In this document: piece by piece, positions 36,516-43,764 of the stretch | Layout of the letters: each line of letters begins with the position of its first letter | Numbering within the stretch: position 1 is the first letter of the stretch | Assembly (NCBI GenBank): GCA_009797885.1 | Contig: WNKP01000015.1 | Location: forward strand, 57,083-121,082 | DNA: 64,000 nucleotides | Reading direction: 5' to 3' | DNA from: Flavobacteriaceae bacterium GF1 | GTDB lineage: Bacteria > Bacteroidota > Bacteroidia > Flavobacteriales > Flavobacteriaceae | The notes under the pieces: model-generated | The model's database searches: none | What the model was told of the DNA's origin: nothing | Seen by the model: only the letters and a program-made list of their open reading frames with translations | Program-made: the position numbers and the translations under genes

Positions 36516-39500
36516 ATGAAATACAGTTACTTTCCCAAAGGTATCCTGTTCTTCCTTTCGGTACTGTGCACTATACCTTGTTTTGGCCAGGTGTTGTCCG
36601 TAAACCCCCAGGATTCCTTGGTAGTCCTGGAATTCCACAATAGGCTCCAGGCTGAGGGATGGCCAAGCCAATGGGACGATACCACACCTGCACGACAATG
36701 GAACGGAATTTTTTGGGAACCTCTAGCCAATGGCAGGGTAACGGGAGTCTCCTTAATTGGCAACGGTTCCTTTACGGCTGAAAGTATGCCTTTGGCAATT
36801 ACCGTGCTCAAAGATTTGGATGAACTGGAAGAACTGTATATAAACAGTTTTGGACTTGAACGGGTCACTTCGGAAATTGGGGAACTCACACAGCTCAAGG
36901 TCCTACATCTGTCCGATAACGAACTGTCTGTTTTACCACCGGAAATCAACAACCTTGGGAACCTTGAATTGCTGATTATGGACAGGAACCGTTTTACCTC
37001 GCTTCCCAACTTGTCCGGTCTCACAAATCTAAATACCCTCTCGTTGACCCAAAACTATGACCTGGAAGAAGTTGCTCTGGACAATTTAGTAAGCCTTGAG
37101 ATCCTAAGATTGGACTTCTGCCCCATTACTGAACTGCCGGAAACTATTGGCCAATTGACCAATCTAAGGGTCTTGAACGTTAACCAATGCAAACTTTCGT
37201 CCCTGCCCGATGCCATGGCCAATCTCACCTCGCTACAGGAATTGCACATGTTGCGTAATGAATTCAACACCCTACCGCCCGTGGTCGGAAGCATTCGTTC
37301 ATTGCTCCTATTGGATGTCGCCTTCAACAAATTGGCTGAACTGCCCACCGAACTGGGTCAGTTGGAAAATCTGGTGGACATTCGTTTCAACCATAACCTA
37401 TTTACCGTTTTTCCATCCTCTATCCTGGATTTGCCCGCATTACGGGGCATCAATGGCAGCAATAACCAAATAACGGGAAACATCCCTTCCCGCTTGTTCA
37501 CCGTTGCCAACACATTGATCGATTTATCCGATAACCATCTGTCGGGAGAAATCTTGTTGGGCCCAGGAGGCCAGGTACCCCAACGGCTGCATATACCGGG
37601 GAACCGGTTCGAGCTGAAGGACATCCATGCCCTCTATCCGGCCTTGGCTTTGGCCGGTACCGATTTGGAATTCAATCCCCAACGGTTGATAGGTTCCAAC
37701 ACTATCATGATACCGGAGGCAGGCACGGACATTGTCATAACGGTAGACGACTACACCCCTCTGGCCGGGGCCCAGATGAACTGGTACAGGTCCAACTCGG
37801 TCAACGGAAAACTTTCTGCAGATTTTTTGGGCCAGGGCAATTCCTGGACATTGAACGACTTTGACCCAAGCACTGACGGGGGCGTGTTCTTTTGCAAGGT
37901 CACCCATCCCGATCTGCCGGGCCTTGAACTGGAAAGTGAGGAAATCCGGGTCATCGGTACCAATGATGCGCCCCTATTGTTCGCCGAGGACCTGAAATTT
38001 AGAAAGGACAATATCCCTTTGTTTACCTTCAATGCTACCGACGATTATACCAATGGACAAGATCTGGTATGGGACATTTCAGGTTCCACCCGATTTTCCT
38101 TTTCGGAACTTCCCTTCATCGGGGTAGAGCGCAGGGAGATCATACTCACCGACCCGGGTTGGTCCGGAAGCGAGCTGGTAGAACTGCGGGTAACGGACGA
38201 ACAGGGGAACACTACAACGGAAACGGTCACGATTACCGTATTGGAAGAGACCAATGCTCCGCCCGAAATTGGAACAATGCCCCCAATCTATTTGAATTTT
38301 GATTTCTCGTTGCCCAATATAGGGGCGACAACCTGTCCGGAGACGTTCTATTTCAGTGCCATCGCACTCTTGAACCCCTTCGTTTCTGACGATTTCGACG
38401 ATATGGAGGACCTTACAATACGTATCCATCCCAATAACCCCGATGAACTTTTGACCTATGATTTAAGCGTCAACATTGGTGATGGGGGCCCTAGAAAGGA
38501 TATCAATGCCTTATCTACATCCTGCGGAAATACCTTTTTTAGCGTGACCTTTACTCTGGAAGTCGAGGACAGGGAAGGAGGCAGTAGCAGCCGGGAAGTT
38601 GTTATCATCAACGATCCCGCCAATACATCACCACAAGTTTTGCCCATACCGGAACAGGTCATCATAAAGGGCGGTACAGACTTCCCCCGGTTGGACCTTA
38701 CATCTTATGTGAGCGATGACAACCTACAGTTGGACCAATTGGAATTCTCTGTAATCAGTCAATCGGACATCGCTGTTGAATTCGAGAAGGAGGATGGGAC
38801 GGTTATGGTCAATGCCTCGCCGATCAATTTGGACAGCAGTTATACCGATACGGTGCGTATACTGGTCCATGAGTCTACAAATCCTCAGTTCAATACGGAA
38901 TTCACCATCACCTATCGTATACTGGAGAATGGGATTTTGGTATCCGGGACTATATTAAAAGAAGATGCAACGCCAATTGCAGGGGTGGAACTCACAGGTT
39001 TCGAACGGCCCGTTTCCACCAATAATCAAGGATTCTATACCGTGGAAGTTACCCCAGGATGGACGGGAATCGTTGTGCCCGTATTGACAGGGTATACCTT
39101 TTCTCCCGAGAACATGGCGCTCTCAAATCTACAAAACGTTGCAGATGGAATCGATTTTATAGGTATCCCTTTGATTGAGCGGTATACCATTTCGGGAAGA
39201 ATCGTCGATGAAACTGGGAACCCTTTACCCAATGTCCTATTAGGAGGATTTACCGATACCATTTCCACGGATGCCAACGGTGTCTTTGTCGCAAGTGAGG
39301 AAGCAGGATGGACTGGAACGGTGATACCGAAGCTACAGGGTTATACCTTCTCCCCGAAAAGTATAACAATTACTGACCTGCAGGCAGACAGGGCTTCGAT
39401 AGACTTTACGGCAGTAGCGAATCCCATGGAATTTTCGATATCCGGACGGGTGCTGGATGTAATGGGCAATCCTGTTCCGAACGTTGTCATGAACGGTTTT

Positions 39501-40418
39501 AGCAGTATTGTCAGTACGCGCAGTGACGGAACCTACACTGTTACCCAAACCATTGGCTGGTCGGGCAGCATTTCACCGGAACTGGACGGATACACCTTCT
39601 CCCCGGAAAATATAATGATTGCTGACCTACAGACAGATTTGGCCTCCGTAGACTTTATGGCAGTAGTGAATCCCATGGAGTTCTCCATATCCGGAACGGT
39701 AATGGACATCATGGGCAATCCCGTTCCGAACGTTGTCATAAACGGCTTTAGTGGTATGGTCAGTACCGATGGCGATGGAAACTATCGTACCAATGAAACC
39801 GATGGATGGTCAAGCACCCTCTTCCCAGAATTACAGGGATATACTTTTGTCCCTGAACGTATAGCGATACCGGACCTTGCTTCGGATCGAACGGACATCG
39901 ATTTTACCGCAATGGCCATTCCAATTGAGTTTGCCATCTCAGGTACCGTAACCGATCAAGAGGGGAACCCTATGGAAAGTGTCCTTTTAAAAGGTTTTAC
40001 GAAGGATGTAATCTCCGATATGGACGGTCATTTTGGGACAACGGAAAGTATGGGATGGTCCGGTGTCATTACCCCGGAACTGGAAGGCCATCGTTTTGAA
40101 CCTACAACTGTTGGGATTGATGGTCTGGACAAAGACTGTATCGTGGATTTTATGGCAATTCCAGATTCCCTGGATAACGTTAAAATGCTGATTTATCCCA
40201 ACCCCGGAAAGGATGGGGAGTTCACCGTTTTGCTCCCACAGCCCGAACCGATAAGATCTATTCGCATTTTTGGAAGCTCGGGAAGGCTTCTCCACGAATC
40301 ACGAGTCGAAGGAACGTTCGATTCCTATACCGTGGAACATGCCCTGCCAACTGGTCTATATACCCTTGAGGTCAGGACCGGGAAAGATAGGATAGCGCAA
40401 AATCTGCTGGTTCGATGA
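36516..40418 (+). CDS. large secreted leucine-rich-repeat protein with T9SS sorting domain
   Basis: From the ATG at 36516 (a TTG two codons upstream is less likely) the protein has about 1300 residues. In order: signal peptide (1-25); an N-terminal LRR-cap-like region ending WNGIFWEP; about ten leucine-rich repeats (roughly 85-350, for example LTQLKVLHLSDNELSVLPPE); Ig/PKD/cadherin-like beta domains (roughly 400-800); five carboxypeptidase-regulatory-like repeats of about 84 residues (nt 38934-40160, each with ISGxVxDxxGNPxxxV); and a type A T9SS C-terminal domain (PNPGKDGEF to QNLLVR). It is predicted to be exported through the type IX system and attached to the surface, likely as an adhesin or binding protein. 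It is cargo between tRNA-Arg 3'-end copies A and B. Confidence 0.9.
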   Translation: MKYSYFPKGILFFLSVLCTIPCFGQVLSVNPQDSLVVLEFHNRLQAEGWPSQWDDTTPARQWNGIFWEPLANGRVTGVSLIGNGSFTAESMPLAITVLKDLDELEELYINSFGLERVTSEIGELTQLKVLHLSDNELSVLPPEINNLGNLELLIMDRNRFTSLPNLSGLTNLNTLSLTQNYDLEEVALDNLVSLEILRLDFCPITELPETIGQLTNLRVLNVNQCKLSSLPDAMANLTSLQELHMLRNEFNTLPPVVGSIRSLLLLDVAFNKLAELPTELGQLENLVDIRFNHNLFTVFPSSILDLPALRGINGSNNQITGNIPSRLFTVANTLIDLSDNHLSGEILLGPGGQVPQRLHIPGNRFELKDIHALYPALALAGTDLEFNPQRLIGSNTIMIPEAGTDIVITVDDYTPLAGAQMNWYRSNSVNGKLSADFLGQGNSWTLNDFDPSTDGGVFFCKVTHPDLPGLELESEEIRVIGTNDAPLLFAEDLKFRKDNIPLFTFNATDDYTNGQDLVWDISGSTRFSFSELPFIGVERREIILTDPGWSGSELVELRVTDEQGNTTTETVTITVLEETNAPPEIGTMPPIYLNFDFSLPNIGATTCPETFYFSAIALLNPFVSDDFDDMEDLTIRIHPNNPDELLTYDLSVNIGDGGPRKDINALSTSCGNTFFSVTFTLEVEDREGGSSSREVVIINDPANTSPQVLPIPEQVIIKGGTDFPRLDLTSYVSDDNLQLDQLEFSVISQSDIAVEFEKEDGTVMVNASPINLDSSYTDTVRILVHESTNPQFNTEFTITYRILENGILVSGTILKEDATPIAGVELTGFERPVSTNNQGFYTVEVTPGWTGIVVPVLTGYTFSPENMALSNLQNVADGIDFIGIPLIERYTISGRIVDETGNPLPNVLLGGFTDTISTDANGVFVASEEAGWTGTVIPKLQGYTFSPKSITITDLQADRASIDFTAVANPMEFSISGRVLDVMGNPVPNVVMNGFSSIVSTRSDGTYTVTQTIGWSGSISPELDGYTFSPENIMIADLQTDLASVDFMAVVNPMEFSISGTVMDIMGNPVPNVVINGFSGMVSTDGDGNYRTNETDGWSSTLFPELQGYTFVPERIAIPDLASDRTDIDFTAMAIPIEFAISGTVTDQEGNPMESVLLKGFTKDVISDMDGHFGTTESMGWSGVITPELEGHRFEPTTVGIDGLDKDCIVDFMAIPDSLDNVKMLIYPNPGKDGEFTVLLPQPEPIRSIRIFGSSGRLLHESRVEGTFDSYTVEHALPTGLYTLEVRTGKDRIAQNLLVR
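38934..40160 (+). repeat. five in-frame 84-residue repeats in the LRR protein
   Basis: Five copies of about 252 bp each begin near 38934, 39181, 39433, 39685 and 39934. The middle copies are closest to each other (for example VMGNPVPNVVMNGF and IMGNPVPNVVINGF), which suggests recent internal duplication and room for copy-number change between strains. Confidence 0.85.
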
Positions 40419-40439
40419 TTTAGGTGGTTTGTCAATACG

Positions 40440-40703
40440 ATGATAAACTTGGATGACCGTATTCGGAGTTTTAAAAATCTGCGAGGGCTGATCAATAGTC
40501 GGAAACTGTTGGGCTATAAATTGAACCAGCTGGCCAAGTTCAACTACGAGCGTGAAGGCTCCACTCTATTCAACTTAAGGGATTACCATGGTTTCGAGTT
40601 CAAGACCACCAACACCAATTTTATTCACCTGTTGACGAATGAAACCAAATCAATTCTGATTAAATGGTGGTCCGAAAACAACGAAACCTTGCAAAATCTA
40701 TGA
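40440..40703 (+). CDS. unknown 87-residue protein inside the tRNA-Arg island
   Basis: The frame starts with ATG 21 nt after the LRR gene stop and is protein-like (MINLDDRIRSFKNLRGLINSR, ending IKWWSENNETLQNL). It has no signal peptide or membrane helix. I do not recognise it. Its stop codon sits in the loop of a strong hairpin (40683-40715), so the last codons form one arm of the terminator. It shares the LRR gene's strand and island and is possibly an accessory of it. Confidence 0.55.
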   Translation: MINLDDRIRSFKNLRGLINSRKLLGYKLNQLAKFNYEREGSTLFNLRDYHGFEFKTTNTNFIHLLTNETKSILIKWWSENNETLQNL

Positions 40704-40715
40704 TTGCAAGGTTTC
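40683..40715. terminator. perfect hairpin overlapping the 87-aa gene end
   Basis: Arms GAAACCTTGCAA (40683-40694) and TTGCAAGGTTTC (40704-40715) pair perfectly around a 9-nt loop that includes the TGA stop. The flanking T tracts are modest on both strands. In tRNA sense it lies 25 nt after tRNA-3'-end copy B. Confidence 0.72.
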
Positions 40716-40740
40716 TTATTCGTTTGGAGTTTCTTCCCAG

Positions 40741-40756
40741 TGACCTCGGCAGGATT
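40741..40756 (-). repeat. tRNA-Arg 3'-end copy B (candidate att scar)
   Basis: The same 16 nt as the tRNA-Arg 3' end, with one extra matching base on each side (GTGACCTCGGCAGGATTC is shared with the intact tRNA copy). The sequence on its 5' tRNA side is unrelated to tRNA, so this is a fragment and not a gene. Confidence 0.78.
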
Positions 40757-40871
40757 CGCCTCGCGCCTCCTTTGTGTTCTCGGCTGAAAATAGAAAATTC
40801 AATCGCCATGCAATTGATTTTATTTTTACTCCGAACTTTAGAATCTTTGATTCAAGTTCTCCATAAAAACA

Positions 40872-40899
40872 AAAATCCATCACTACAGTGATGGATTTT
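40872..40899 (-). terminator. terminator-like hairpin after tRNA 3'-end copy C
   Basis: Arms AAAATCCATCAC and GTGATGGATTTT pair perfectly around a TACA loop. On the minus strand a T-rich tract follows. It lies 10 nt downstream, in tRNA sense, of copy C. Confidence 0.82.
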
Positions 40900-40909
40900 C
40901 TGCTTTAAG

Positions 40910-40925
40910 TGACCTCGGCAGGATT
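40910..40925 (-). repeat. tRNA-Arg 3'-end copy C (candidate att scar)
   Basis: The exact 16-nt tRNA-Arg 3' end, with an added shared G on its outer side, followed in tRNA sense by the hairpin at 40872-40899. No tRNA body is attached. Confidence 0.78.
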
Positions 40926-40991
40926 TTCTGCGCATTGCTCTAACATCCTGACAAAGCTCCGCTTTGAGAATCAAAACCTCACTAAAACAAA

Positions 40992-41020
40992 AAAGCAAGC
41001 TATTTGTTTTAGCTTGCTTT
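40992..41020 (-). terminator. terminator of tRNA-Arg
   Basis: On the minus strand AAAGCAAGCTA pairs with TAGCTTGCTTT and is followed by a T-rich tract, 11 nt after the tRNA 3' end. Confidence 0.88.
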
Positions 41021-41031
41021 CGATCCATTCG

Positions 41032-41105
41032 TGACCTCGGCAGGATTCAAACCTGCAACCTTCTGAGCCGTAATCAGATGCGCTATTCAGTTGCGCCACG
41101 AGGCC
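41032..41105 (-). tRNA. tRNA-Arg (anticodon ACG)
   Basis: The minus strand folds as a full cloverleaf of 74 nt. The acceptor GGCCTCG pairs with CGAGGTC (one G-U). The D stem is GCGC/GCGC, the anticodon stem TCTGA/TCAGA encloses the loop TTACGGC with anticodon ACG, and the T stem GCAGG/CCTGC encloses TTTGAAT. The discriminator is A and no CCA is encoded. A well-formed promoter and terminator flank it, so it should be functional. Its last 16 nt recur three times downstream. Confidence 0.96.
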
Positions 41106-41121
41106 ATAATAAATAGGGGTG

Positions 41122-41152
41122 CAAATATATTTCTTTTTAAATTTATGGCAAA
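41122..41152 (-). promoter_or_regulatory. promoter of tRNA-Arg
   Basis: On the minus strand a -33 TTTG (41152-41149) and a -7 TATATTTG (41129-41122) are 19 nt apart, matching the Bacteroidota consensus exactly. The mature tRNA 5' end is 17 nt downstream of the -7 element. Confidence 0.78.
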
Positions 41153-41170
41153 ACCCATCAATTAAAAGCA

Positions 41171-41683
41171 ATGGATTTTGATTCGTACATACGTGATGTA
41201 AAGGACTTTCCAAAACCTGGAATCCTCTTCAAGGACATTACCCCTTTGTTACAGGATGCCACAGCAATTAAGAGAGCCTCGGAAACACTCTATGATTTTG
41301 TTGGAAATCATGAGGTGGACAAGGTTGTGGGGGTAGACAGTAGGGGCTTTATTTTTGCCCCTTTATTGGCGTACAAATTGGACGCCGGCTTCGTGCCCAT
41401 AAGGAAAAAGGGGAAGCTTCCTTCAGATAAGCTTTCAGAATCCTATGATTTGGAATATGGTACGGACACTTTGGAGATTCATTTGGATGCCATAAAGCCA
41501 GGGGAAAAAGTGTTGATCCATGATGATGTTTTGGCCACGGGAGGTACCGCAGAAGCGGTATGTAGGTTGGTGGAGAATCTAGGAGGGCTTGTAGTACAAT
41601 GTAATTTTATTATCCATTTAAGCTTTTTGCAAGGGGAACAGAAACTGAATGGCTATCCCATCAAATCGTTGTTGACCTACTGA
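41171..41683 (+). CDS. apt: adenine phosphoribosyltransferase
   Basis: Apt salvages adenine with PRPP to give AMP. The 170-residue protein shows IRDVKDFPKPGILFKDITP at the N-terminus, GVDSRGFIFAP, RKKGKLP, and the PRPP-binding loop VLIHDDVLATGGTAEA near residue 120. It is cytoplasmic and full length. Its last 7 nt overlap the 3' end of a convergent 50-residue gene. Confidence 0.96.
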   Translation: MDFDSYIRDVKDFPKPGILFKDITPLLQDATAIKRASETLYDFVGNHEVDKVVGVDSRGFIFAPLLAYKLDAGFVPIRKKGKLPSDKLSESYDLEYGTDTLEIHLDAIKPGEKVLIHDDVLATGGTAEAVCRLVENLGGLVVQCNFIIHLSFLQGEQKLNGYPIKSLLTY

Positions 41684-41829
41684 TCCAGTGCATTTTTAGT
41701 GACGTAATAACGCCATCCAATAACAGCCAACTGCCATTTTTTTGCCTTGGCCAAATCCAATTGTTGTTTGGTGAAGGAAGGAAGTAGTGCTTTGTTGAGT
41801 TTGGCCAGGAACTTAAAGAGTGATTTCAT
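41677..41829 (-). CDS. 50-residue basic small protein convergent with apt
   Basis: The minus strand from the ATG at 41829 encodes MKSLFKFLAKLNKALLPSFT and then DLAKAKKWQLAVIGWRYYVTK, ending before the TAG at 41679. It is basic, with an amphipathic helix. I recall similar small ORFs next to apt in Flavobacteriaceae, sometimes labelled SsrA-binding protein without good reason. Conservation in that place would show it is real. The function is unknown. Confidence 0.65.
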   Translation of the reverse strand: MKSLFKFLAKLNKALLPSFTKQQLDLAKAKKWQLAVIGWRYYVTKNALDQ

Positions 41830-41859
41830 TTTGCTGTATTGTAGCTTGCAATCTACTAA

Positions 41860-41886
41860 AAAGCCCTGACTATCACATCAGGGCCT
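41860..41886 (-). terminator. terminator of the SPFH gene
   Basis: On the minus strand GCCCTGA pairs with TCAGGGC around an 8-nt loop and is followed by TTTTT, just downstream of the SPFH stop. Confidence 0.8.
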
Positions 41887-41903
41887 TTGGTTTAAGGGCA
41901 ATT

Positions 41904-43265
41904 TCACTTTTGATTGCTTTCTATCATCTTTTTGGCCAATTCTGCACCAATCAGGGATTCCAATAAATTCCCATCGTTGGTTTTGCCCCCATTTCCATCA
42001 ATATAGATTTCAGGTAGGTTTAGGCTTTTCAGTTGTCCGGCTACACCCACCGCCGTCTTGTACTCCCACTCGGCACGTTCCTGGGGAGTTAAACCGGCAT
42101 TGACCAATTTGGCATTTTGATAGGCCTCGGCATCTGCGGCGACCTTTTTGCTCTGTGCCTTGAATTTTTCCACTTCAAATTGCTTTTTCTCCTTGACCAG
42201 GTTGAATTCGGCAACCTTTGCTTCGGTTTCCGCAGCAATCGTTTTCTGGATTTGTTCCTTTTCCAATCGGGCGCGTTCTGCTGCCTTTTCGGCTTCACCA
42301 CGGGCCTTTTCCTTTTGTGCGCGATAGAACTCCCGCTCGGCCTGTTGCTTTTCGAGCTGTGTCTGTGCCACTTCTTCCTTTTGCAATTGTAGGCGCTTAT
42401 CAAAAGTTTGTTCCCAGTCAATTTCGGTAACCACGGCTTGTACAACGGTCAATCCATAGGCTTTAAGGGAGTTGCCCCTCTCACGCACGGGGAGGCCATC
42501 CTTAAATTTTATTCGAAAACGCTTCTGTTTGCTCTCTTTGTTCACAACGGTCCGTACTGTTGCGGAGTCTCCAATGATTTCTTGGGGTTCGCTGGCCACA
42601 TACTCTTCCAATACATACATTCCGTTTTCCAGTTGGTCCTTAAAATAGCGATCAAAGTCGGAGGCCTGCCCCGAAATATAGTCCTGGGCATCCATTAGTT
42701 TGCAGGTATTTTTAATACTCTGGTCAATATTGGGAATGATCCGGGAACGGATCAGGTTTTTCTCCGTTTTGTTCCTGTCCGCTACGGACAGGAATTGTGT
42801 CTCATCTTCGGTATTGATACTGATGACCACAGAAGTGGCGATCCGTGCTTTTACCGCATCACTGAAAGCCCAATATTTGGCTTTATCGACATTGGCATAT
42901 TCGCTCTGCTCTCCCAATTCCCCTTCGCCGTTTGGAATGACATATTTAATGGGCAGTTCAAACTGAATAGGGATGAGCCTACCCCACATTTTGGTATGGA
43001 TTCCCTGTCTGAAAACCGCTTTTTGACCACCCCAGGGGTATTGCACGGCATAGGCGGTACCTGGCTCCGCATAGAAAAAAGTGCCGGTTACAACGCTCAA
43101 CACAATACCTATCAAAACAATTTGTAAGCTTTTTCGAGTATTGAACCATTTGAGCAAGTTCGAATTTTTAAAAATAGGTTTAAGGACAAGCGTACTTAAA
43201 CCAATGACAATAACAAGTACTCCTAAGAAAGTTAACATAGGTCTAAAATTTAAAGGGTTGGACAA
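41904..43265 (-). CDS. SPFH/Band 7 domain membrane protein
   Basis: The 453-residue protein has two N-terminal helices (about 10-30 and 47-66), then an SPFH domain (about 67-280, with YAVQYPWGGQKAVFRQG and WEQTFDKRLQLQ). A long Glu/Lys/Ala coiled coil (about 290-400) comes next, and a short C-terminal tail with a LPEIYIDGNG motif. This is a flotillin/stomatin-type scaffold that oligomerises on the membrane. Client proteins are unknown; no NfeD partner is adjacent. It is a single-gene unit with its own terminator. Confidence 0.9.
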   Translation of the reverse strand: MSNPLNFRPMLTFLGVLVIVIGLSTLVLKPIFKNSNLLKWFNTRKSLQIVLIGIVLSVVTGTFFYAEPGTAYAVQYPWGGQKAVFRQGIHTKMWGRLIPIQFELPIKYVIPNGEGELGEQSEYANVDKAKYWAFSDAVKARIATSVVISINTEDETQFLSVADRNKTEKNLIRSRIIPNIDQSIKNTCKLMDAQDYISGQASDFDRYFKDQLENGMYVLEEYVASEPQEIIGDSATVRTVVNKESKQKRFRIKFKDGLPVRERGNSLKAYGLTVVQAVVTEIDWEQTFDKRLQLQKEEVAQTQLEKQQAEREFYRAQKEKARGEAEKAAERARLEKEQIQKTIAAETEAKVAEFNLVKEKKQFEVEKFKAQSKKVAADAEAYQNAKLVNAGLTPQERAEWEYKTAVGVAGQLKSLNLPEIYIDGNGGKTNDGNLLESLIGAELAKKMIESNQK

Positions 43266-43708
43266 TAATTTTTGATTTCACTTGGAAATCCTTGGCGGGG
43301 AGTTGCTCACAAAAGCACCGCCAAGATGGAAAGGATAAATGTGAGCAACAATTTAGCTAAGGTTATCATGATGGATTGTTTTTTGATACTGAGTTATTCT
43401 GCTCCTCAGTTTTGATTGATTTAAACTCCGTTTTTGATTTGTTTTTTCAATATATCATGATAATTATCATACTTACAAATATTTTGATGCTAAATATTGA
43501 AATTGAATATAAATATGTAAGTAAAAAAATGAAATATGTTTCAATATTTTACCTTACTCCTTGATTGAAGTTAGGAAATGTAAATCAGGAATATGATTTT
43601 CACTTCAAACTGTAGGTTTTGTAGGGGGTTTTTCGGGGGTTTTTCAAAAACCAAGGGGCATTTCGTTTAAAAAAAGGTGTTTTTTTGCGTTTTCGTTTTT
43701 TTCCCAAC
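43266..43708. other. non-coding A+T-rich region upstream of the SPFH gene
   Basis: No protein-like frame is seen on either strand. The stretch contains a perfect 14-bp palindrome at 43457-43470 and a pair of inverted 11-mers AAATATTGAAA (43492-43502) and TTTCAATATTT (43539-43549). These could be operator sites for the SPFH gene, whose ATG is at 43265. Confidence 0.45.
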
Positions 43709-43740
43709 AAAAAAAGCCAACCGTTTTAGGGTGGCTTTCT
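43709..43740 (-). terminator. terminator of the blaI-blaR1 operon
   Basis: On the minus strand AAAGCCA pairs with TGGCTTT and is followed by a run of seven T, 25 nt after the BlaR1-like stop. Confidence 0.78.
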
Positions 43741-43764
43741 GGATCGCAATTGGACGGCTTTTGG

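Noticed and set aside
38934..40160. Repeats in the LRR gene considered as a non-coding array
   Set aside because: They are in frame, 252 bp long and code for a known secreted-protein domain type.
40741..41105. Row of tRNA ends considered as several tRNA genes
   Set aside because: Only 41032-41105 folds as a cloverleaf; the other copies lack D, anticodon and 5' acceptor arms.
36118..41105. Array of hairpin plus 16-mer considered as an integron
   Set aside because: No integrase gene, no attC-like secondary structure common to the units, and the 16-mer is explained by the tRNA 3' end.
43376..43564. Frame of 62 codons in the SPFH upstream region
   Set aside because: It is low-complexity Ile/Asn/Lys/Tyr sequence expected by chance in A+T-rich DNA and contains the palindromes.
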